Part shown: positions 7,648 through 14,433 of the stretch, piece after piece
How the letters are laid out: each line of letters starts with the position of its first letter
Numbering within the stretch: the stretch's first letter is position 1
From: Acidimicrobiia bacterium
Lineage (GTDB): Bacteria > Actinomycetota > Acidimicrobiia > IMCC26256 > BP-133
Length of the DNA: 21,828 nt
Direction of reading: 5' to 3'
Assembly: GCA_025923175.1 (NCBI GenBank)
Contig: JAICGL010000007.1
Coordinates: forward strand, 1 to 21,828
The notes under the pieces: model-generated
Seen by the model: the letters and a program-made list of their open reading frames with translations, nothing else
Told to the model about the DNA's origin: nothing
Database searches by the model: none
Program-made: the position numbers and the translations under genes

Positions 7648-8118
7648 GGGGGACGGGCCCAGCCGGTCGATCGCCTCGCTCACGCGCTCGAGTGCGGTGT
7701 TGAACTCCTCGGCCGTCGGAAGCGACGCAACCAGGATGCGGATGTTGGCCACCTCCCGGGCGAGGTATTCGGTCTCGGCCTGGACGAGGGCGGCGGTGCG
7801 CCGGTCCTCGTCGGCCTGGGCCCGGTCGCGGGCGTCCTGGCGGTTCTGGGCCAGGAGGATGAGTGGGGCGGCGTAGGCCGCCTGGGTGGAGAAGGCCAGG
7901 TTCAGCAGGATGAACGGGTAGGGGTCGAAGCGCAGGGCGGCGGCGACGACGTTGACGATGATCCAGACGATGACCACCACCGTCTGGACCATGAGGTACC
8001 GGCCGGTGCCCAGCGTGCGGGCGAGGCCCTCCGAGAACCGGCCGAACGCCTCGGGGTCGTAGTGCAGAGGGAAGCCGCCTCGGTAGCGGGGCGTGCTGAG
8101 GTCGGCAGGGCGCCTCAC
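7636..8118 (-). CDS. DUF1003 family membrane protein
   Basis: The protein has 160 residues from a GTG at 8118. That GTG overlaps the TGA stop of the upstream gene (GTGA) and has GGAGGA about 8 nt upstream, which argues for translational coupling; the longer frame to 8205 is only overlap. The family signature is RFSEGLARTLGTGRYLMVQTV, then a first membrane helix (VVVIVWIIVNVVAAAL), FDPYPFILLNL, a second helix through QAAYAAPLILLAQNRQ, and a long soluble helix with ARDRAQADEDRRT. DUF1003 proteins are two-helix membrane proteins of unknown biochemical role. Pairing with an MgtE-N/CBS protein that has no membrane part suggests the two act together, possibly in divalent-metal handling (inference). 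Confidence 0.88.
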   Translation of the reverse strand: MRRPADLSTPRYRGGFPLHYDPEAFGRFSEGLARTLGTGRYLMVQTVVVIVWIIVNVVAAALRFDPYPFILLNLAFSTQAAYAAPLILLAQNRQDARDRAQADEDRRTAALVQAETEYLAREVANIRILVASLPTAEEFNTALERVSEAIDRLGPSPSGH

Positions 8119-9320
8119 TGATGGGTCCTCCACCCGACGGGCAGCGTCCGGTCGAGCACGTCGTCCACGGTGACGGCGCCGAGCAGGAAGCCCGACTCGT
8201 CGCACACCGGGACGGCCAGCAGGTTGTAGGCGGCCAGCCGCTCGGCGACCGCGATCTCAGGCATGTTGGGGTGGACGGCCTCCGGTTGCCCGTCGACGAG
8301 GTCGGCCAGCCGTGTGCTCGGCGGCTCGCGCAGCAACCGTTGGAACGACAGGGCGCCGAGGTAGATCCCGGTCGGCGGCTGCGTCGGTGGCTGGGTCACG
8401 AAGACGCAGGAGGCCACCGCCGCCGGGAGCTCCTCGGCCCGGATGCGGGCCAGCGCCTCGGCCACCGTGGCGTCGGGCAGCAGCACCAGCGGCTCGGGGG
8501 TCATGAGCCCGCCGGCCGAGTGGCCCTCGTAGATGAGGAGGCGGCGCAGCGGGTCGGCCTCTTCGGGGTCCATCGCCTCGAGGAGACGGGTCTGGTGCTC
8601 CTGGTCGAGCTCGGAGAGGAGGTCGGCGGCGTCGTCGGGTTCCATCTCTTCGAGGACCCGGGCGGCCCGTTCGGGCTCCATTGCCTCGAGGATCTCGGCC
8701 TGGTCCTCTTCGGGAAGCTCCTCGAGGACGTCGGCCAGGTCCTCGTCCTGCATGGCCTCGACCAGCTCCTCGCGAGCTTCGTCGGTGAGCTCCTGCATGT
8801 GTCGGGCGGTCTCGGCCGGGTGCATGCTGCGCAGCTTCACGAGCTCGGCGGCCGCCTCGCCGACGTCGAAGAGCTCGCCGACCTCCTCCCAGGGCACCCG
8901 GCGCATCTTGGCCGTCAGGCCGAACGCCCGCCGGCGGCCGAGGATGACCTCGGCGATGCCGAAGCGGCCGTAGAGCGAGACGCGGGGCCGCATCGACAGG
9001 TCGAGCACACGCTCCCCCCGCATCGGCCGGTCGAGGAGGGAGGTGAGGAGCAGCTCGCCCGTCCGCTGCTTGAACGGGTGGAGGTCGAGGGCGGAGCTGC
9101 CCAGGACGACGCCCGACGTCTCGAAGTGCTTGACGCGGGCGGCGGTGATGAAGATGCGCCTCCGGCCGACCCCGGCCACGAGCCCGAGCAGGATCGGGGC
9201 GGTCTCCCCGGTCGGCGGACCGATGACGAGATCGTCGACCCGGCCCACGGTGTCGCCGTCCGGGGTGACCAGCGGAAGCTTGAGAACCCGGGAGGCGTAG
9301 ATCGGCTCGGCGCTGCTCAT
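8115..9320 (-). CDS. PRC-barrel / MgtE N-domain / CBS-pair protein without a transport domain
   Basis: The protein has 401 residues from the ATG at 9320. In order: two PRC-barrel-like beta units (about 5-75 and 80-150, with GRVDDLVIG and VPWEEVGELF), an MgtE N-terminal superhelical domain (about 155-265, acidic helices such as LADVLEELPEEDQAEILEAME and EPDDAADLLSELD), and a CBS pair (about 275-400, with GGLMTPEPLVL and AVTVDDVLD). In MgtE magnesium channels the N and CBS domains sense Mg2+ and gate the pore. Here no membrane domain follows, so this is the sensor part alone. The stop codon overlaps the GTG of the DUF1003 gene. The N-terminal extension MLRGRRYAAP up to 9350 is possible but less likely. 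Confidence 0.85.
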   Translation of the reverse strand: MSSAEPIYASRVLKLPLVTPDGDTVGRVDDLVIGPPTGETAPILLGLVAGVGRRRIFITAARVKHFETSGVVLGSSALDLHPFKQRTGELLLTSLLDRPMRGERVLDLSMRPRVSLYGRFGIAEVILGRRRAFGLTAKMRRVPWEEVGELFDVGEAAAELVKLRSMHPAETARHMQELTDEAREELVEAMQDEDLADVLEELPEEDQAEILEAMEPERAARVLEEMEPDDAADLLSELDQEHQTRLLEAMDPEEADPLRRLLIYEGHSAGGLMTPEPLVLLPDATVAEALARIRAEELPAAVASCVFVTQPPTQPPTGIYLGALSFQRLLREPPSTRLADLVDGQPEAVHPNMPEIAVAERLAAYNLLAVPVCDESGFLLGAVTVDDVLDRTLPVGWRTHQ

Positions 9321-9330
9321 AGGAGCAGCG
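9311..9330 (-). promoter_or_regulatory. Hairpin enclosing the start codon of the MgtE-N/CBS gene
   Basis: The mRNA around the ATG reads CGCTGCTC-CTAT-GAGCAGCG: an 8-bp perfect stem with the A and T of the start codon in the 4-nt loop and its G as the first stem base. No Shine-Dalgarno site is visible. Such a structure could limit initiation until it is opened. The inverted repeat is seen directly; the regulatory role is inferred. Confidence 0.45.
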
Positions 9331-9339
9331 TACCGTCGC

Positions 9340-9381
9340 CCTCGGAGCACGCTCCGAGGAGGACGGGGGGCTTTCCCCCCG
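9340..9381 (-). terminator. Two GC-rich hairpins after the P450 stop codon
   Basis: Right after the P450 TAA (9391-9393) comes a 7-bp stem with a 4-nt loop at 9364-9381 (GGGGGG/CCCCCC core). A second perfect inverted repeat follows at 9340-9359 (arms CCTCGGAGC and GCTCCGAGG). Neither has a T-tract. They look like a composite terminator for the P450 operon, but they also form the leader of the next gene and may regulate it. Confidence 0.5.
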
Positions 9382-9390
9382 AGGTTGGAC

Positions 9391-10620
9391 TTACGCCGCG
9401 GTGAAGTGCAGGGGGATCGACCGTGGCCCCCGCACCTGCCCGCCGGCCCAGGTCACCGGGCCCGAGCCGTCCAGGTGGAACTCCGGTATCCGCTCCAGGA
9501 ACACCGACAGCGCCACCTGCATCTCCATACGGGCCAGGTTCGAGCCCGCGCAGCGGTGGATGCCGATGCCGAAGGCGACATGGCGGTTGTGGGCCCGGTC
9601 GATGACGACCGTGTCGGGGTCGGGGAAGACCTCGGGGTCGCGGTTGGCAGCCGGGAAGTTCATGAGCACACGGCTGCCGGCTGGGATCGTGACACCGTTG
9701 ACGGTGACGTCCTCGGTTGCGAGGCGGCCCATCGTCACCGGCGAGTAGGCGCGCAGGAATTCCTCGACGGCCGTGGGCAGCAGTTCCGGCTCGTCGACCA
9801 GGCGCCGGCGGTCGTCGGGATGGGTGGCCAGATGCCAGATCGCCGCGCCGATCGAGCTCCACGTGGTGTCGATTCCGGCAACCAGCAGCAGGTTGCACGT
9901 CGACGTGACGTGAATGTCGTCGACGGGCTTGCCGTCGAGCTCCTGCTCCAGCAGCCAGGAAATGAAGTCGCCGGTGGGCTCCGCCCGCCGCCGGCCGATC
10001 TCCTCACCCCAGAACTTGAGCATCTTGAGCCCGGTGGCGACGCGCACCTCCGGGTTGGTGGCGCCGATCTCGAGGACGCCCCGCACCCATTCGATGAACG
10101 TGTCGCCCATGTTCTCGTCGAGACCCAGCAGGTGGGCAATGACTTTGGGCGGGATCTGCTGGGCGAACTGCACCGCTGCGTCGCACTGGCCCTTATCGGC
10201 GAACTCGTCGATCAGGCGGTGCGCCAGCTCCCTCGTGTACGGCTCGAACGTGGCCGCCGCCTGGGGCGAGAAGGCCTGGAGCAGCAGCCGGCGAGCCTCG
10301 GTGTGGAAGGGCGGGTCGGACGAGATCGGCGGCGCGTAGGGCCGGCTGCGCAGCACCTCGCCCGTCTCCGGGTCGATGAGCGGAACCGGCGGCACGACGA
10401 TGAATTCCTGGCTCGACAGCGCGGGCACCATCCGGGCCATCTCGGCGACATCCTCGTAGCGGGTCGGGAGGTACGACCCGCCCCACCGTTCGCTATGGGC
10501 GATGGGGCAGCGCTGCCGGATGTCGGCCCAGATGGGGCCCGGGTCCGAGCAGTACGTCGGGTGGAAGATGTCGTAGTCGGTCGTCCAGTCGTCGACCGGC
10601 GGACGAGATGCGGTCGCCAT
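9391..10620 (-). CDS. Cytochrome P450
   Basis: The protein has 409 residues from the ATG at 10620; the longer frame to 10794 only overlaps the ferredoxin gene. The I-helix oxygen-activation motif is AGIDTT (248-253), the K-helix ExxR is E287-R290, and the heme loop is FGIGIHRCAG (350-359) with cysteine ligand C357. NFPAANRDPEVFPDPD is the usual meander-side motif. Bacterial class I P450s are soluble monooxygenases that take electrons from a ferredoxin, and one is encoded 5 bp upstream. The substrate cannot be told from sequence; sterol, terpene or fatty-acid oxidation are all possible. TGAGG shortly before the ATG is a weak ribosome site. Confidence 0.95.
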   Translation of the reverse strand: MATASRPPVDDWTTDYDIFHPTYCSDPGPIWADIRQRCPIAHSERWGGSYLPTRYEDVAEMARMVPALSSQEFIVVPPVPLIDPETGEVLRSRPYAPPISSDPPFHTEARRLLLQAFSPQAAATFEPYTRELAHRLIDEFADKGQCDAAVQFAQQIPPKVIAHLLGLDENMGDTFIEWVRGVLEIGATNPEVRVATGLKMLKFWGEEIGRRRAEPTGDFISWLLEQELDGKPVDDIHVTSTCNLLLVAGIDTTWSSIGAAIWHLATHPDDRRRLVDEPELLPTAVEEFLRAYSPVTMGRLATEDVTVNGVTIPAGSRVLMNFPAANRDPEVFPDPDTVVIDRAHNRHVAFGIGIHRCAGSNLARMEMQVALSVFLERIPEFHLDGSGPVTWAGGQVRGPRSIPLHFTAA

Positions 10621-10625
10621 TGGCC

Positions 10626-10820
10626 TCAGTCCTCGATGATGACGGCGTGTTCCGGGCAGTTGGCTTCGGCCAGCTTCGCTTTCTCCTCGAGTTCCGGCGG
10701 AACGATGCCGTCCTCTGCCTCGCTCGCGTAGCCGTAATCGTCGACGACGAACAGCTCCGGTGCCAAGGAGTAGCAGCGGTTGTGCCCCTGGCATTTCTCA
10801 GGATCCACGCGGACCTTCAC
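10626..10820 (-). CDS. P450-associated ferredoxin with a 3Cys/1His cluster motif
   Basis: The protein has 64 residues. The cluster motif is C10-QG-H13-NR-C16 with the distal C55-P, i.e. CxxHxxC...CP, where histidine replaces the usual second cysteine. This pattern is known from actinobacterial ferredoxins that sit next to P450 genes and bind a 3Fe-4S or unusual 4Fe-4S cluster. It should pass electrons from a reductase to the adjacent P450. Its stop lies 5 bp before the P450 ATG, so the two are co-transcribed. No ferredoxin reductase is encoded in the window. Confidence 0.93.
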   Translation of the reverse strand: MKVRVDPEKCQGHNRCYSLAPELFVVDDYGYASEAEDGIVPPELEEKAKLAEANCPEHAVIIED

Positions 10821-10861
10821 GACGCCCCCTTACCAGTGAAGGAATCCGATGGTAGGCGCGG

Positions 10862-11095
10862 TCAGGAGCGCGACTGCCCTCGGGCGAGGCGCCGGCCGGC
10901 GTACTTCCGGTGCACCGCCTGCTTCGAAACGCCGAGCGACGCCGCGATCTGCTCCCACACGATTCCCTCGTTGCGGGCCCGCCGGACCAGGGCCGCCTCG
11001 CGGCGCTCGACCTCCTGGCGGGCCTCCCGGACCGCCGTCAACTCGCCCAGCACACCGTCGGGCCCTGGTTGTTCCTGATCGAACGTCGTCCGCAT
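10862..11095 (-). CDS. Small helix-turn-helix DNA-binding protein
   Basis: The protein has 77 residues from the ATG at 11095. A charged helix (AVREARQEVERREAALVRRARNEG) is followed by a helix-turn-helix, VWEQIAASLGVSKQAVHRKYAG, of the kind seen in sigma-region-4-like and homeodomain-like regulators, then a basic tail. It has no effector domain. The ATG lies exactly where a transcript from the promoter at 11102-11131 would begin, so translation is probably leaderless; a TTG at 11131 falls inside an operator and is unlikely. The gene is 41 bp upstream of the ferredoxin gene on the same strand, so it may regulate or be co-transcribed with the ferredoxin/P450 pair. Confidence 0.8.
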   Translation of the reverse strand: MRTTFDQEQPGPDGVLGELTAVREARQEVERREAALVRRARNEGIVWEQIAASLGVSKQAVHRKYAGRRLARGQSRS

Positions 11096-11098
11096 GAA

Positions 11099-11142
11099 GT
11101 CAATATATGTTGACGAGCGGTCCGTCGTCAACAGATGTTGAC
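11099..11142 (-). promoter_or_regulatory. Leaderless-type promoter overlapped by two 16-bp palindromic operators
   Basis: On the minus strand, TTGACG (11131-11126) and TATATT (11107-11102) are 18 bp apart and end 6 nt before the ATG at 11095. Two copies of the pattern GTCAAY-N4-GTTGAC overlap these boxes: GTCAATATATGTTGAC at 11099-11114 and GTCAACAGATGTTGAC at 11127-11142 (perfect arms), with centres 28 bp apart. The sites fit dimer binding that blocks the promoter; the natural candidate is the HTH protein itself. The divergent DoxX-like gene starts 44 bp beyond the second site and could share control. Confidence 0.6.
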
Positions 11143-11186
11143 GTCAGCGGCTTTTACGCGGCGTCCGGGCGATAGGGTCGGGCGGT

Positions 11187-11561
11187 ATGGGAGCCATTGG
11201 TTGGGTGGAGCGCCGGACCGGGCAGGCGCTGCTCGGAGCCGTGTTCATCAAGCTGGGTTTCGACGCTGCCCGGGAGCCCGGGCCCCGGGTCGACAAGGCC
11301 GCCGCCCTCGGGGTGCCGAATCCGGCGCTGGCCGTGCGGGGCAACGGTGCAGCCATGGTCGCCGGTGGCGCCGCGCTCGTCGTGAACAAGGTGCCGCGGT
11401 TGGCCGCCCTGGGGCTCATCGCGTCGATGGTCCCGACGACCCTGGCCGGGCATCCGTTCTGGGATCTCGAAGGGGCCGAACGGAAGCCGCAGGAAATCCA
11501 GTTCTACAAGAACCTCGGCCTGATGGGCGGCCTGATCCTGGCGCTGCAGGGCCACCGCTGA
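11187..11561 (+). CDS. DoxX-like membrane protein
   Basis: The protein has 124 residues. It fits the DoxX family layout: an N-terminal amphipathic/membrane helix with GQALLGAVFIKLGFDAAREPGP, then helices around VRGNGAAMVAGGAALVV and LAALGLIASMVPTTLAGHPFW, a polar segment ending QFYKNLGLMGGLILAL, and a short tail. The closing KNLGLMGGLIL motif is typical. DoxX proteins are small four-helix membrane proteins linked in some species to oxidative or thiol stress, without a settled activity. It is followed 15 bp downstream by the flavin-binding protein gene, so the two form an operon. It is divergent from the HTH regulator across the palindromic operators. Confidence 0.85.
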   Translation: MGAIGWVERRTGQALLGAVFIKLGFDAAREPGPRVDKAAALGVPNPALAVRGNGAAMVAGGAALVVNKVPRLAALGLIASMVPTTLAGHPFWDLEGAERKPQEIQFYKNLGLMGGLILALQGHR

Positions 11562-11576
11562 AGGGGGCGCTCGGCG

Positions 11577-12086
11577 ATGTCGTCCTGGCAGGAGGTGGAG
11601 GCGGCCGTCCCCGAGTTGGCCGCTGTGGTGAGGGCGGCCTTCGACGCCCACAAGCACAAGGTGCTGGCCACCCTGCGAGCCGACGGCTCGCCGCGTGTCT
11701 CGGGCAACGAGGTGACCTTCAAGGACGGGGAAGCCTGGCTGGGGATGATGCACCGCTCGCTGAAGGCCCTCGACCTCCTCCGCGATCCCCGCCTGGCAGT
11801 CCACTCCGCCACGGCCGACGCCGAGCTGAAGCTGGGCGACGCCAAGCTGTCCGGCCGCGCCGTCGAGGAGACCGACCCCGAGACCGTCCGCCGCTTCGGC
11901 GCCGACACCGCCGAAGAGCACGGCGGCGACAAACCGCCCGAGAGCGCGGAGCCGCCAGAACCGTTCCACCTCTTCCGCATCGACATCAGCGAAGCGAGCA
12001 TCGTCCGCATCGGCGACCCGCCCGACCACCTGGTGATCGAGTCCTGGTCGTCCGCCGCCGGCTACCGCCGCACCGAACGTCGCTGA
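11577..12086 (+). CDS. Pyridoxamine 5'-phosphate oxidase-like (split-barrel flavin/F420) protein
   Basis: The protein has 169 residues, with AAGGGGG upstream of the ATG. The N-terminal half shows the split-barrel pattern AAFDAHKHKVLATLRADGSPRVSGNEVTF, then GEAWLGMMHRSLKALDLLRDPRLAVHSA, which is typical of PNPOx-like proteins that bind FMN or F420. The later part is acidic (EEHGGDKPPESAEPPEP) and ends with a strand pair. In actinobacteria many such proteins are F420-dependent reductases rather than vitamin B6 enzymes, so a biochemical reaction is not assigned. It is co-directional with the DoxX-like gene and convergent with the cyclase gene at 12102. Confidence 0.82.
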   Translation: MSSWQEVEAAVPELAAVVRAAFDAHKHKVLATLRADGSPRVSGNEVTFKDGEAWLGMMHRSLKALDLLRDPRLAVHSATADAELKLGDAKLSGRAVEETDPETVRRFGADTAEEHGGDKPPESAEPPEPFHLFRIDISEASIVRIGDPPDHLVIESWSSAAGYRRTERR

Positions 12087-12101
12087 ACTTCTTCCGGCTT
12101 G

Positions 12102-13448
12102 TCAGCCCTGAGCGGCGAAGAGGCGCCATTCGCCCGGGATGCCTTTGAGGGCGTGGCATCCTCTGTCCAGAAAGTCCATCCCTGATCCAGCCACGAGATC
12201 TTTGACAGTGCTGGAAAGCAACACCTCCCCGGCGCCGGCCAGAGCCGCCACGCGGGCGCCGATGTGCACGGCCAGGCCACCAAGCTGGTCGTGGGCCAAC
12301 CGCTCGCATTCCCCGGTGTGCAGCCCCACCCGGATTTCGAGGCCCAGGTGACGCACGGCATCGCGCACGGCGCACGCGCATTCGATGGCGCGGCTCGGGC
12401 CGGTGAACGTGGCCAGGAAGCCATCACCCGTCCAGTTGATCTCCTTGCCGCCGAACGCCGACAACTCACGCCGTACTGCCTTGTCATGGGCGGCCAGCAG
12501 GTCGCGCCAGCGGTGGTCACCGAGTTGGGCGGCCCGCTCGGTCGAGCCCACGATGTCGGTGAAGAGCACCGTCGCCAGGATCCGGTCGGCGACCTGCCCC
12601 GGTCTCACTCCGGTGAGGAACTCCTCGATCTCGTCGATGACCGGATCGGCGGCGCCGACCAGGAACGAGTGGTCGATCCCGGGAAATTCCACGATCTTCG
12701 CCCCCGGGATCGTCCTCGCCATGTAACGGGCCCCTTCGACGTGCGCCACCCGCTCGCCGGTGCGGTGCAGGATCAGCGTCGGGACCCGAACTGCGGGCAG
12801 GACCTCGCGGCAGTCAAGCTCACACAGCGCTTGCCACAGGGCGATGCCCATGGCCGGACTTGCCCCGACGCGTTGGATCCGACCCCACACCTGGGCCGCG
12901 GTCGGGTCGTTCGCGAGCGTCGGGGCGAACACGTCGATCAGGGCGGTCCTGCCCCAGTTCTCCTCGACATCGGCGAGGAGAACACGGACCTCGTCGGGGC
13001 TCCATCCCCACTCCCAGTCAGCCGAAGCGCTGAACTTCGGCGACACTCCATGGAGGATCAGCGCCGAGGTCCGGTCGGGGTGGACGGCGGCGAAGAGGAT
13101 CCCCATGGGTCCGCCTTCCGAGATGCCCATGATTGCCGCCCGTTCCGAGCCCGCCGCGTCCATCACGGCCCGGAGATCCTCGGCTCGTTCGTCAAGGGTG
13201 GGGACGCGGGCGACCGGATCGGAGAGGCCCGTTCCCCGCTTGTCCCAGATGATGAGGCGGGAGAAGGAGGCGAAGCGGCGGAAGGCCCGTGCCGTCGCCG
13301 GCATCTCCCAGTAGTACTCGACGTTGGAAACGAATCCAGGGATGAAGACCAGGTCAATGGGACCATCGCCCACCACCTGGTACGCAATGCTCACCCCTCC
13401 GCTCTTGGCGTAACGGGTTTCGGGCACTTCCACGACGCAAGCCTGCAT
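12102..13448 (-). CDS. Alpha/beta-hydrolase fused to class III adenylate/guanylate cyclase (Rv1900c-like)
   Basis: The protein has 448 residues from the ATG at 13448; the longer frame overlaps the BKACE gene and is not credible. Residues 1-280 form an alpha/beta-hydrolase with nucleophile S110 in GISEGG and H260 in GIDHSF; the acid position seems to be E232 (TGERV) rather than the usual Asp. Residues 288-448 form a class III cyclase: metal-binding D298 in FTDIVGST and D342 in TGDGFLATF, then D387 and R399 in the DQLGGLAVHIGARV segment. The position that is usually a substrate-specifying Lys is N338 (EINWTGDG). From memory, M. tuberculosis Rv1900c has the same fusion and an Asn there. It probably makes cAMP, with the hydrolase as a sensor or regulatory domain. 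Confidence 0.9.
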   Translation of the reverse strand: MQACVVEVPETRYAKSGGVSIAYQVVGDGPIDLVFIPGFVSNVEYYWEMPATARAFRRFASFSRLIIWDKRGTGLSDPVARVPTLDERAEDLRAVMDAAGSERAAIMGISEGGPMGILFAAVHPDRTSALILHGVSPKFSASADWEWGWSPDEVRVLLADVEENWGRTALIDVFAPTLANDPTAAQVWGRIQRVGASPAMGIALWQALCELDCREVLPAVRVPTLILHRTGERVAHVEGARYMARTIPGAKIVEFPGIDHSFLVGAADPVIDEIEEFLTGVRPGQVADRILATVLFTDIVGSTERAAQLGDHRWRDLLAAHDKAVRRELSAFGGKEINWTGDGFLATFTGPSRAIECACAVRDAVRHLGLEIRVGLHTGECERLAHDQLGGLAVHIGARVAALAGAGEVLLSSTVKDLVAGSGMDFLDRGCHALKGIPGEWRLFAAQG

Positions 13449-13460
13449 CAGATCCGCACT

Positions 13461-13483
13461 CGGTTGCACGAATCGTGCAACCG
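13461..13483. promoter_or_regulatory. 23-bp perfect palindrome upstream of the cyclase gene
   Basis: Arms CGGTTGCACGA and TCGTGCAACCG flank a single central base, giving 11 perfect pairs. It lies in the 46-bp gap between the BKACE stop codon (13495) and the cyclase ATG (13448). The near-zero loop and exact symmetry suit a dimeric regulator's operator better than a terminator, and no T-tract follows. A terminator for the BKACE transcript is the alternative. Confidence 0.55.
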
Positions 13484-13494
13484 CCGGGAAAGCG

Positions 13495-14379
13495 TCAGCC
13501 GAACAGGATCTTGGGGGCTTCCTCGACCGTGGCCGGTGGGCGGCCGGCGGATCGGCACAGGGCGGCGATCTCGGCGACCAGTTCTTCGTTGCGGGCCAGT
13601 CGGGGAGGGGCGTGGTGGTCCTCGAGGCCGACTCGCACGTGGCCGCCCTTCTCGATGGCCAGGGCCGCGATCCCGGTGGCGACGACGTCGCCGCCGTACA
13701 GCGCCACCATCCAGGAAAGGCCGGTCCCTTCGAGCATGTCGAGGTAGGCGGCGAGGCCGCTCGGCGTGCCCGGCAGGCCGAACGGCAGCCGGTCTCCCCC
13801 GAGGTAGAGCTGGATCTTGACCTCGCGGGGGAGTGTCCCGGCTTTCTGGTGGGCAAGGGCGAGGCGGAGGAACCCGGGCTCGAAGATCGACATCGTGACG
13901 GGAACCTCCTGCTCCCGGCACCAGCGCAGGATCCAGTCGACGTCGGCGGCCGAATTGCCGAAGTTCAGGGGCAGTGATTGCAGTCCGTCTGGCGTCGGGA
14001 TGGCCAGCGCCATCGTGCCGGTGTCGCAGTTGGCCATCGGCGCAAGCCCGGCGTCGTAGAGCTCCGCCACGTGGGCGTAACGCTCCTCGATGGTGGAGTC
14101 GGCAGTGGCGCTGGCCGTCGTGGGGTGGAGCAGAAGTCCAGGCCAGGCAGCCCGCAGCCTCGTCCAGACATCGATGTAGGGCCCGGCGCAGTGGCGAGTG
14201 GCGCCGCCGAAGACCGGCTCGTCGTTGTGGTGGTGCACGATCGACGCTCCGGCGTCGAGGCAGCGCAGCGAGTCCTCCACGATCTCGTCCACCGTCCGGG
14301 GCACGTACGGGTTCTGCTCCTTCGTGACCATCCCGTTGACGGCGGCCTCGATGACGGTCGGCGGGGCAGCAGCGCTCAT
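13495..14379 (-). CDS. BKACE family (DUF849) beta-keto acid cleavage enzyme
   Basis: The protein has 294 residues, the normal length for the family. It starts with the TIM-barrel strand VIEAAVNG (9-16). The zinc-binding motif is VHHHND (H49 and H51 as expected ligands) and a third ligand is E253 in GLEDHHA. HPTTAS and FEPGF are further family motifs. BKACE enzymes condense a beta-keto acid with acetyl-CoA to give acetoacetate plus a new CoA ester; the founding member, Kce, acts in lysine fermentation. The substrate here is not predictable from sequence. It is followed on the same strand by the hydrolase-cyclase fusion after a 46-bp gap containing a palindrome. Confidence 0.9.
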   Translation of the reverse strand: MSAAAPPTVIEAAVNGMVTKEQNPYVPRTVDEIVEDSLRCLDAGASIVHHHNDEPVFGGATRHCAGPYIDVWTRLRAAWPGLLLHPTTASATADSTIEERYAHVAELYDAGLAPMANCDTGTMALAIPTPDGLQSLPLNFGNSAADVDWILRWCREQEVPVTMSIFEPGFLRLALAHQKAGTLPREVKIQLYLGGDRLPFGLPGTPSGLAAYLDMLEGTGLSWMVALYGGDVVATGIAALAIEKGGHVRVGLEDHHAPPRLARNEELVAEIAALCRSAGRPPATVEEAPKILFG

Positions 14380-14433
14380 CGGCCCATTGTTGCTCTACCG
14401 TCTGAGATCGTGTCGATCCCCGTTCCCCGCCCG

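Noticed and set aside
9311..9381. Known magnesium riboswitch (M-box) upstream of the MgtE-N/CBS gene
   Set aside because: The leader is about 70 nt of simple hairpins, too short, and it lacks the multi-helix M-box layout as I know it.
8121..10731. Long plus-strand frames (8121-9404 and 9385-10731) opposite the MgtE-N/CBS and P450 genes
   Set aside because: Their low-complexity His/Gly/Glu-rich translations mirror the real genes, which have clear family motifs.
11096..11131. TTG at 11131 as the start of the HTH gene (89 residues)
   Set aside because: The codon lies inside the upstream operator and -35 box. The ATG at 11095 coincides with the predicted transcript start.
11154..12029. 291-codon minus-strand frame opposite the DoxX-like and flavin-protein genes
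   Set aside because: It has no motif, and the plus-strand genes are short but carry clear family signatures.
12264..13820. 518-codon plus-strand frame opposite the cyclase and BKACE genes
   Set aside because: It spans two well-supported genes in antisense and has no recognisable domain.
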